From Amphibalanus amphitrite (Eukaryota > Arthropoda > Thecostraca > Balanomorpha > Balanidae), in the NCBI RefSeq assembly GCF_019059575.1, contig NW_024881535.1, forward strand, positions 496,001 to 560,000: a stretch of DNA of 64,000 nucleotides, in the 5' to 3' direction. Position 1 is the first letter of the stretch; every line of letters begins with the position of its first letter. The notes beneath the pieces were generated by a model. The model had not been told where the DNA came from. It made no database searches and saw nothing but the letters and a program-made list of their open reading frames with translations. A program made the translations under genes and the position numbers. This document shows, piece by piece, positions 55,759-64,000 of the stretch.

Positions 55759-58700
55759 ATGGCATTAAGTGTAGATGCCCCTCAGAAATATAGGGAGGGA
55801 GAAGACTTTGACATGTGGATAGATTCCTTTGAAATCTATTTATGTGCGCTTGGGATCGAGGAACCAAAACGGAAAAGAGCTTTGATGCTACATCTACTTG
55901 GAACCGACATACAGCAGCGGCTGAAAGACATCGACACGGTCTACGAAAATAATTTAGAGGGAACCGATGAGTACGAGCGTACCAAGCAGCAGCTGCGATC
56001 GCTGTTAAAGCCACAGGTCCGAACGATTTACGAGAGAAATATCTTTCATAGCATGAACATGACTGATAACGACGAGAACGTCCGAGATTTTGTTGTGCGA
56101 CTGAGAAAGCAAGCAGATAAATGCAATTTCTCGAGGGAACAGAGAGACGAAATGATCCGGGATATACTCATAGCAAGATGTCCCCATCAGACTTTGCAAG
56201 TTCGTCTGCTCGAAGCCCATAAACTGACTACAGAAGACGCGGTAAAAATCTGGGAGTCCTATCTCCAAGTACGGACCCAATGCCAAAAACTTCAAGATAA
56301 GAACGGCAAAGAGAAGGACCCCAGTCCAGAAACTGAGCAGTCTGAGCCACAAAACGAAAACGTCAACAGAGTTCGACAGAAATATCGAGCTCCATCCAAG
56401 CCATTCAACGGACAGGGACAGCGAACTTTCGCCGGAAGCGGAATTCCTGCCTGCACTCGGTGCGGACGAAGAGGGCATAATTCAAACGCCTGTACCGCAA
56501 CGAAGGGTCAGACCTGTCACAAGTGCGGCGGCAAAAATCATTTTGCCAGGGCTTGCTGGTCTACTCAGACACGGCAGCCACAGACAACTCTGGAACCTAG
56601 AAGACGGGTAAACCACCTACAAGAAGAAAGCGCTGAACAGGGTGAAGATGAGCTGGTTTTCTCCACCAGACCGAAGAAGCCCATCCAAGAAAAGCTGAAA
56701 CAGGGACTGACTGAAATATTGATCGAAAATACCAAAATCCAAGTTCTGGTCGACACAGGCGCGTCCGTCGATATTATCACCCGAAAAGATTTCAAGAAGC
56801 TGAAAGGTGTAAAGGCGACAAAAACAAGCAGACGGCTTCTGCCCTACGGCACCAAAGAAGCACTGAAGCTCGATGGAGAATTCCTGGCACGAAGCCAAGT
56901 CGGAGGAAAGGAAGCACTCAGCTGCTGGATCATTGCGGCGCACGGAGATGTGTCCTTGCTAAGCGGAACCACCGCGGAGCTCCTGGGACTTGTGATGCGC
57001 ACCGATACGGTGAACCAACTGGAAAAAGACGGCGGTTCCCGGCTGACACTCAAGAAAGTGTTCGCAGACAACCAGGAAGTGTTCAAAGACGAGCTTGGAC
57101 AGATGGCCGATCTGACAGCGAAGCTGAAGCTCAAAGATGACGCCGAGCCAGTCTTTAGGAAAGTAAGACCGGTTCCGTACGCCCTTCAAGACGCCGTCGA
57201 TGAAGAGCTTAAAAAGTGGGAGAAGACGGGCATTGCTGAGCGGATTGAATATTCCGACTGGGCTACGCCGCTAGTCGTTGTCCCAAAACCCGGCGGCGGA
57301 GTGAGGCTGTGTGGAGACTATAAACACACTGTCAATAAGCAGCTCGACGTACCACAGCACCCGATGCCCAACCTGGAAGATATGCTACCAAAACTGGCTG
57401 GAATGAAGTATTTCAGCAAGCTCGACCTCAGCACCGCATATCTGCAAATGAAGATGGATGAAGAGAGTCAAAAGTTCACGGTGCTGAACACACCGCGTGG
57501 ACTGTTAAAAATGAAACGACTCCCCTATGGAATATCCTCGGCTCCTGCTACATTTCAGAGGGCCATGGAGAAAATTTTGGAAAACTCACCAGGAACAATG
57601 TGTTTCCTGGATGATGTTCTGGTGGCTGGAGCTACGAAGGAAGAGGCACTCAAGAGGCTGGACCAGACTCTGCAAAGACTGAGAAGCTGGAAGCTGGTCT
57701 TGAAGCAGGCCAAATGCAAGTTCCTGCTGTCGTCGGTCCAGTACTTAGGAGTGGAGATCAGCGCTGCGGGAGTCCAAACGGTGAAAGAAAAGATCGACCC
57801 GGTGTTACATGCACCGCCACCGCGAGACACAAGCGAATTGAGAAGTTTTCTCGGAGCAGTCACATTCTATGCAAGATTTATACCGGACATGTCGTCAGTG
57901 GCTGCGCCGCTATACAAGCTTCTACAGAAGAGAGAAAAGTGGCGATGGACAGCTACAGAAGAGCGGGGATTTAGCGAGCTCAAGAAGAGACTTGCTTCAG
58001 CACCAGTACTGGCACATTATGACGGATGCCGGCCCGTAAGGCTCATTACGGACGCTAGCCCGCACGGCGTAGGAGCCGTGTTGATGCAGGTTGGAACAGA
58101 CGGGACGGAGCGACCGGTCCGTTTCGCCTCCAGAAGCCTCACCAAAGCCGAGAAAGCCTACTCCCAGTTCGATCGAGAAGGACTAGCAGTCATCTTTGGA
58201 GTAACCCGCTTCAAGCAGTACCTGTGGGGCAGAAGATTTACTTTAGTCACCGACAACAAGGCACTAAGCTCGATATTCGGGCCCAAATCAGAGGTACCAG
58301 CCCTAGCCACAGCGCGAATGCATCGATGGGCGCTGCTGTTAGCGGCATACAGCTACGAAGTTGAGCACCGGAAGGCAGAGGCAATACCCATGGCAGATTT
58401 TCTGTCTCGTCTTCCTTACGACAAGCCAACCGGAACCCGAAACGGCCCAGATGAAGCCACTGTATGTTTTCTCGAGCAGATAGAAAACATGCCGCCACTC
58501 AGCGCCAGAGACCTGCAGCGTGAAACCAACAGAGATCCAGTCCTGTCTGAAGTTGCCGAGCATTTACACAGGGGATGGCCAAACACTGAGTCGTCCTACA
58601 GCAGGGAAGCGCAGCCCTATGCAAACAAAAGAGCGCAGTTGTCCCTCAACAATGGCTGTATCCTGTGGGGCAGCAGAGCCGTGATACCAAGCCGCCTCCG

Positions 58701-59955
58701 AAAAGCAGTGCTGGCTGAGCTGCATGAGAGTCACCCAGGTGCCACAAAGATGAAGATGCTGGCTCGCAGTTATGTCTGGTGGCCGAATATTGACCGTGAC
58801 ATTGAAGAAATGGTTAAGTCCTGTTCAGGATGCCAGTCCGTACAGAACGAGCACCCAGCAGTGTTTCTCCATCCATGGGAACGCACATCGAGACCTTGGG
58901 ATCGAGTTCATCTGGATTTTGCAGGGCCATTCAGAGGAAGTTACTTCTTGGTGGTTGTAGACAGCCATTCCAAGTGGCCAGAAGTTATAATGATGAAGGA
59001 CATCACAACTCAGAGTACGATCACCGAACTGGCAAAGATATTCGCCAGATGGGGAAATCCAGTTCAGTTGGTGACAGATAATGGCACCCAGCTAACCTCA
59101 AAAGACTTTGAAGATTTCCTGACAAAACAAGGAGTCAAACACATCAGAGTATCGCCATACCGACCGCAAAGCAATGGATTGGCTGAGCGTCTGGTGCAAA
59201 CGGTAAAGAACAGCCTGAAGGCTCACCTGAGCGGAGGGGACCAGCGTCCACTTGACCTTCAGCTGGCATCTTTTCTCCTGCAGTACCGCAATACTCCTCA
59301 CACCACAACAGGGGTGGCACCAGCAGAGGCCATGACCGGAAGAAAGATGAGGACGAGGCTGGACTTGCTGAAGCCCCGCACTGAAGAAAAGGTCATGAAT
59401 GCCCAAGCTAGCCAGATGCTACGTCACAGCCAAAGACTACCCGAGTATGAAGCTGGAGATGAAGTTCTGGTCAGGAACTACGCAGGAGGACAAAAATGGA
59501 AAAAGGGAAAGGTGATAGGCCGAACCGGTCCAGTGTCTTACCAAGTCACAGTGGAAGGGCTGGTCTGGTCAAGGCATGCGGGACAGCTCCTACTCCTGCC
59601 CTCCAAGGACTCGAAGAAGGAGCAAGATTGCGGTGACAAGTCAAAACATCGGAGCATGAGCAAACATCTTGACTTATGTCCACCGCCTCCGCAAGCATCC
59701 TCAAGTCTGCCTAATCCCAGAGCAGATGAAATTGCATTGGAGGAACAACAAGGATCCTCAGATCCTCCAGGAATCCCCGAAACACAAGACACTAGAGGCC
59801 AGAGCAGCCCTCACCCATCCGCAAAACAGCTGAAGCAGCCAGAAGGTGTACCGCCACAACCGCCACCTGCTACCCAAGCTTCTCCAAAGGCGGTGACCAG
59901 GGCAGGGAGGACCTGTCGTCAACCATGGTGGCTCAAGGACTTTGTTATGTCTTAG
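55759..59955 (+). CDS. Gag-Pol polyprotein of element 2
   Basis: One 1398-codon frame. Gag starts MALSVDAPQKY and has two CCHC zinc knuckles near residues 232-265 (CTRCGRRGHNSNAC, CHKCGGKNHFARAC). Protease carries VDTGASVD near 331. Reverse transcriptase carries FSKLDLSTAYLQMKM near 552 and the catalytic FLDDVLVAG near 616. RNase H carries ITDASPHGVGA near 763. Integrase has its HHCC finger (HESHPGA...CSGCQ) near 990-1028, core residues in HLDFAGPF near 1051, VTDNGTQ near 1105 and the Glu in SNGLAERLV near 1140, and a GPY/F-type module (RTGPVSYQV) near 1255. Every catalytic residue expected is visible, and no stop or frameshift was found. The proline-rich C-terminus has no clear chromodomain, and no envelope frame follows. 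Confidence 0.96.
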   Translation: MALSVDAPQKYREGEDFDMWIDSFEIYLCALGIEEPKRKRALMLHLLGTDIQQRLKDIDTVYENNLEGTDEYERTKQQLRSLLKPQVRTIYERNIFHSMNMTDNDENVRDFVVRLRKQADKCNFSREQRDEMIRDILIARCPHQTLQVRLLEAHKLTTEDAVKIWESYLQVRTQCQKLQDKNGKEKDPSPETEQSEPQNENVNRVRQKYRAPSKPFNGQGQRTFAGSGIPACTRCGRRGHNSNACTATKGQTCHKCGGKNHFARACWSTQTRQPQTTLEPRRRVNHLQEESAEQGEDELVFSTRPKKPIQEKLKQGLTEILIENTKIQVLVDTGASVDIITRKDFKKLKGVKATKTSRRLLPYGTKEALKLDGEFLARSQVGGKEALSCWIIAAHGDVSLLSGTTAELLGLVMRTDTVNQLEKDGGSRLTLKKVFADNQEVFKDELGQMADLTAKLKLKDDAEPVFRKVRPVPYALQDAVDEELKKWEKTGIAERIEYSDWATPLVVVPKPGGGVRLCGDYKHTVNKQLDVPQHPMPNLEDMLPKLAGMKYFSKLDLSTAYLQMKMDEESQKFTVLNTPRGLLKMKRLPYGISSAPATFQRAMEKILENSPGTMCFLDDVLVAGATKEEALKRLDQTLQRLRSWKLVLKQAKCKFLLSSVQYLGVEISAAGVQTVKEKIDPVLHAPPPRDTSELRSFLGAVTFYARFIPDMSSVAAPLYKLLQKREKWRWTATEERGFSELKKRLASAPVLAHYDGCRPVRLITDASPHGVGAVLMQVGTDGTERPVRFASRSLTKAEKAYSQFDREGLAVIFGVTRFKQYLWGRRFTLVTDNKALSSIFGPKSEVPALATARMHRWALLLAAYSYEVEHRKAEAIPMADFLSRLPYDKPTGTRNGPDEATVCFLEQIENMPPLSARDLQRETNRDPVLSEVAEHLHRGWPNTESSYSREAQPYANKRAQLSLNNGCILWGSRAVIPSRLRKAVLAELHESHPGATKMKMLARSYVWWPNIDRDIEEMVKSCSGCQSVQNEHPAVFLHPWERTSRPWDRVHLDFAGPFRGSYFLVVVDSHSKWPEVIMMKDITTQSTITELAKIFARWGNPVQLVTDNGTQLTSKDFEDFLTKQGVKHIRVSPYRPQSNGLAERLVQTVKNSLKAHLSGGDQRPLDLQLASFLLQYRNTPHTTTGVAPAEAMTGRKMRTRLDLLKPRTEEKVMNAQASQMLRHSQRLPEYEAGDEVLVRNYAGGQKWKKGKVIGRTGPVSYQVTVEGLVWSRHAGQLLLLPSKDSKKEQDCGDKSKHRSMSKHLDLCPPPPQASSSLPNPRADEIALEEQQGSSDPPGIPETQDTRGQSSPHPSAKQLKQPEGVPPQPPPATQASPKAVTRAGRTCRQPWWLKDFVMS

Positions 59956-60004
59956 TACTACTGAGCAGGAAGTGCAGTTCATTTTTTTTTTAAGGGTGCG
60001 AGAG

Positions 60005-60188
60005 TGTTACAAAGTATCATATCATTTACATATTCGCAATAATGTCAGACCTCCATTAATCAGGCCAACATACATGTACTCACGTGCTTTACTTTTACAT
60101 TCAAAAATTAGTAAAATCAGTGTGTGGAACGGAGAAAAAGTGTGTGAATAAAATGCAACAAAGAAACATGGATTATTAAGTCATAACA
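60005..60188 (+). repeat. 3' LTR of element 2
   Basis: Same length and, by eye, same sequence as 55464-55647. Confidence 0.93.
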
Positions 60189-60960
60189 GGTACACAACTC
60201 AAAAGTGCTGCTGCTTCATGCTTGTGTAACAGCTGGAAGCTGTAACATTTTTTCCGTACATCAAAAAAAGACATCTCTCACACTCTATACGAAAGGACGA
60301 TCGCACTGTCTGCCGCGCCGCTGAGCCGGCGTGGGGAGGGGGTCGACCAAACGATCCCCGACTCGTCGGCCGGTCACCATTAAGCGAAGATCAAAGGCTC
60401 GCCGAAGGGTGGAGTACAAACACACCCATCCGGGCCGGCACAGCTACCGCCGACGAACGCGGCGCAGTCGGAACCACCTGCCCTCCGGTGCTGGCTAGTG
60501 CGAAAAACGCCGCGTCCGGCACAGGCAGGGACCGACATCCGGCGAAAATCGAGTGTGAAAACGTCATCCGGCAGGAGACAGCTGAGACGGATGAGCCGTG
60601 CTAGTGAGGATGACGTCACGTTCCGGCGGAATGGAGGGCGGAGGGTGACAGTCTCGACTCCGGATGCGAGACGGGATGTCGCCAATTTTCTGCCCCGGTC
60701 GGGGAGGCCCGGCGACGCCCGGAACCTCCGGCCCGGAAATCACAGGCGAACAAAAACTCAGCGGAGAAGGAGAAGGAGATTGAGACAGACCCGAGACCGA
60801 CCATCGGAGGCCGACCACCAGGGACAGAACGCCTCGGGACTCGGCGCGGGACACCGCCCCGCCCGGCTTCGGCCGGAGCGGCCTCTCTGCTGATCGGATC
60901 ATCACTGCACCGGACCTCAACTGGAGTGGACAGCAATCATCAAACACTGTCAAGTGAGTC
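60189..60960. promoter_or_regulatory. CpG-rich patch, candidate promoter or first exon
   Basis: 60300-60900 has many CpGs, a TGACGTCA motif at 60611-60618, and a GTGAGT donor-like word on the plus strand near 60952. It could be a promoter for the exchanger or an unseen plus-strand transcript. The arginine-rich frame at 60498-60893 is composition-driven. Evidence is weak. Confidence 0.3.
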
Positions 60961-63276
60961 ATCTCATCTGTCCGCCTCATCAAGACTGCCTCCCCGTCAT
61001 GGACAATTCAACCTCCCATTCACCCATCGGATGTCTCTGATCTGGATTACAAATGCCACTCCCTGGGGTCTAACCTGAGCCACCATTAGAGGGTAATGGA
61101 TTTAACATCGTGGGAGTGTTACTCGACTGGGAAGGGGAGGGCAGATGGTCGCTACATTCCGCTCCCGACCGAGCAGCGCGGCAGTGGGGCGTCTGTTTGT
61201 AAAGACGGGGAGGGGCTAATGGGCCTGACTGGTCCGGCCTTGGCTATGGGATAGACAGAGGGGTTAGAGGGACAGCCGGGGCGGGTCAGTAAGGGTCAGT
61301 GTAGGCTAATGGCTCACCATTACATTGGTATTGGGGGGGGAGCGCTATCTGTCGGCCATCGAGCGCGCGGTCCGGCCGCAGTGAGGTGTGGGGTTCAATG
61401 TATTAGAGGGGAGGGGAACAGGTCAGGTGGTGTCATTTTTGGGGCGCTGGTCACCACTGACGCGTCAAACTACGTCAGATGACGTCATGACAGTTCAATT
61501 GGCGATGTTTTGTAAATAATCTTTTGCGGTTAGGGCGTTAGGATTAGATTTAAGGCTAAGTTGGCATTGGCGAGCTGACAACCGATCGTGGGACACCGGT
61601 TGAAAATGACCAGCATTGTATCGTCCGTTTGTAAATATAGCGTGAAAATTCAATAATCTGTCTGGGAAAGAAGGGAGGGTTACTCCGGATATGTTGCTGA
61701 TTCGGATTCACAGAGACCGCTAACGTAATTATCTTTAAGTTGTCACGTCGACCACACGACCGTACGCCGGCATCACATCACAGGCTCACCGGGACTACAC
61801 CGCGGCGATCTGATCACGAATCAACGGAAACGCAATGATCACGCCCTCACGACGCGACCACCACAAATTCGTTTTTTTTTTCTAGTAGGTCAGCATAAGC
61901 TGTTTCATAATCTAACTAGTTTGGACCCGGTAGACCAGCGTTTCAATCCATTATCAATCTAGTGTTAACCCAAGGCTTATCAATCGATTCTCAATTCTTA
62001 CAAGTACTATTCGAGATAAATCGACGGTCAGCGTAGGATCGCCACATTCCTGGGGCAGATTCATCATTTGGATAAGGTTTGATACGAAGGCGGCCCAAGA
62101 AGTCGTAACGTGTTCAGTTACATTCGGATAGGGAGAGTAAACATTGTAAACGTCAAACATTATTCTGCTCCTTCGGCAGCTCAGCGCCAGAACAAGTTGA
62201 ATTGCATTCCGGGTTGTTATTAAATCAGTATTGAGTCGTTTCGTGATTCGCGTTCATATAACTGATACAAATCTGAATCACCATTTCAATCGTTGTAAAT
62301 TTATCGCTGTTCGTAACCTGTCAATCAATTACTCTTTCTGTCCTAGCATTATCAGTACCTAACTGATATTGATGCTAGCTCCCCCGTCGAGGTATATCAA
62401 AGATTAACGTAGAAATGTTACGGTTGTTAAATCGATGCATCATTTGAGGCAATTGATCATAAACATCAAGCGAGTTACCGTTCAATGTGACGTGACTATG
62501 TCAAATGTCACCCTGCTTGTACACGTCTAGTTGGTTACGGAGGGAAGCGAGAAATTACCGCAGCTCATGTCCTTCATGTAGAATAAAGACGCACCGACGA
62601 CAGCACCACTAGCGCCACCTACAAGATCCCATGCCTTCAGTGCAGACTCCGACAGGGCTCACTTGCTCAGCTGCAGCTGACAATACTAACAGTGCCACCT
62701 AGCATGGAATACGCCACTGGTTCCCAAAACTGCCATGAGAGGTCGCCACATAACCCTGAATCTGACGCGTATGCGAGTATGCGTAAGAGACAGACGGGCA
62801 CGGGCAAGGATAGAAAGAGTTAAGTGAGTGATGAGTGAATGAGTGGACGCGTGAAGGTGTGGATGAGTAAATTGGGGCGTGAGTTGGTATGTATGTGAGA
62901 AAGAGAGCAAGATGTCGAAGTTTCTAAATCAGTAGTTATAAAGATCGATCTCATACATGAAATATTTTGGTACAAGTTCGACAATCCAGACCAACCCGTG
63001 ACTCCCTACCGCCACCTAGCTAACGTAGCCTTGACGACATCCGCTAGGAGTCGCCAAAATCACCGATGAGTCAGAATGGGCGCCGATCAGATCTGAAGCA
63101 GGGTCAGGTCACCGCAGAGCTTTCATTACAATCAATTAAAGGCCGGTTATCACCTGTCCCTTTGTGTTTGCTTAATTTACAAATATTGTACAATTTCGAT
63201 AAATCCCGTTTGCCTAAAAGACTCAACGATATGGTTCAATCTTAAGACCTGCGACAGTGAGTTAGAACAGATAATC
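60961..63276. other. No recognised feature
   Basis: I found no exon, RNA gene or element end here; the missing N-terminal NCX exons were looked for on the minus strand without success. Confidence 0.4.
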
Positions 63277-63310
<34 letters not shown>

Positions 63311-63347
63311 CAGAGACAGAGACAGAGGCAGAGACAGAGACAGAGAC

Positions 63348-63396
<49 letters not shown>

Positions 63397-63467
63397 CAGA
63401 GACAGAGACAGAGAGAGACAGAGACAGAGACAGAGACAGAGACAGAGACAGAGACAGAGACAGAGAC

Positions 63468-63534
<67 letters not shown>

Positions 63535-63550
63535 GAGTGAGTGAGTGAGA
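63277..63550 (+). repeat. Compound GA-rich microsatellite
   Basis: Blocks of GAGAGT, GAGACA and GA dinucleotides follow one another, ending in GTGA repeats. Long open frames on both strands are repeat artefacts. Confidence 0.95.
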
Positions 63551-64000
63551 TATCCAGGTGTAATACTTCATTTATATCTGTAGGCAAAAGCGACCTTCAT
63601 GCTAATTTAAACCAGAGAAAGACAATGACGCGAATGCTTTGGATCTCACAAATGCGATCTGGTCCCCCCGCCGCTGGATCGGAGAAAGCACCGGCCCATG
63701 AAGTCCTCAGCTCAGCTGAACCGCGGGCAGTACACGAATATGGACCTGCTGAGAGAAACAATTAATATGTTAAGATAGCTGGACGAACACCTAATTCAAC
63801 TATTGACCCATCCTGACCTCAGTAGAAAAGATGGACAAAATTGCGGGTGGTCAAAAAGGGGAGAAATAGACAGCAGTCACATATGATCAAAATTTAGCAA
63901 ATCTTGGTAAACAACTCTACGGTCTAATTCTGGGAGAAACTGGTTACCTTTGTCAGTCGAAACCAAACTCTACCTCGCGAGGCATGCTACCGACTCAGAT
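63551..64000. other. No recognised feature
   Basis: Nothing with coding or RNA character was recognised up to the window end. Confidence 0.4.

Larger units (their letters stand above)
55464..60188 (+). mobile_element. Ty3/gypsy LTR retrotransposon (element 2), apparently intact
   Basis: 4725 bases with 184-base LTRs that look identical (TGTTAC...ATAACA), GGTAG before and GGTAC after as a 4-of-5 target duplication, and one uninterrupted gag-pol frame. A primer-binding-site candidate (TGGCGACGAGGACGAG) starts at 55651, a few bases after the 5' LTR. A purine-rich AAGGGTGCGAGAG precedes the 3' LTR. It is antisense to the exchanger gene. Identical LTRs and an open frame suggest a young and possibly active copy. 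Confidence 0.93.

Noticed and set aside
60498..60893. 131-codon plus-strand frame, arginine-rich
   Set aside because: CpG-rich composition keeps several frames open on both strands; there is no recognisable domain.
63177..63587. Ser/Leu/Val-rich and Arg/Glu-rich frames of up to 136 codons
   Set aside because: They are translations of the GA-type microsatellite.
1..64000. tRNA, rRNA or snRNA genes
   Set aside because: I looked for TTCGA-type B-box words in tRNA-like context and for familiar rRNA/snRNA sequence and found none.

Overview
The window looks like a repeat-rich animal chromosome segment, probably from an arthropod and perhaps a crustacean (organism call inferred from protein similarity only). 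Two spliced protein-coding genes lie on the minus strand. One is a short cold-shock-domain gene of the CARHSP1/CSDC2 type, with three coding exons at 905-1103, 3745-3876 and 25619-25707. The other is the 3' two thirds of a sodium/calcium exchanger gene (SLC8/NCX/Calx), with eleven exons between 44336 and 52399. Every internal exon junction keeps phase with GT donors and AG acceptors. The exchanger's N-terminal exons (first membrane helices and alpha-1 repeat) were not found and probably lie beyond 64000. Both genes point the same way, and their functions are not obviously linked. No rRNA, tRNA or CRISPR was seen. Layout: 1-904 is downstream of the CARHSP1-like gene. 1104-25618 is mostly the 21.7 kb first intron of that gene and is full of mobile DNA: a Ty3/gypsy LTR retrotransposon (4673-11007), E-box palindrome modules (11640-12400), and a run of TTAA-flanked elements (12506-16255 and 17512-19332), one of which holds a 2.3 kb foldback element. 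22109-23390 holds two further MITEs. 25708-44335 is intergenic; its main content is a 5.1 kb nest (31018-36154) of an inverted-repeat element, an AGGTCA-rich element, a hAT-type element with a GGCGCC minisatellite, and one more TTAA element. 44336-52399 is the exchanger gene, whose introns carry minisatellites that touch splice sites. 52400-64000 is probably intronic or upstream sequence and contains a second, apparently intact Ty3/gypsy element (55464-60188), a CpG-rich patch and a long GA-type microsatellite. The most notable material is a family of roughly 0.9-1 kb TTAA-flanked non-coding elements (4937-5936, 13011-16251, 17516-18458, 18463-19328, 39797-40777 and one or two degraded copies). 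They share an architecture: short inverted ends, a G-run/C-run hairpin just inside each end, an internal GC hairpin, and a core packed with AGGTCA/TGACCT, the nuclear-receptor half-site. One copy sits in the 5' LTR of a retrotransposon whose two LTRs look otherwise identical, so the 3' LTR serves as an empty site in the same window and dates that insertion as recent.
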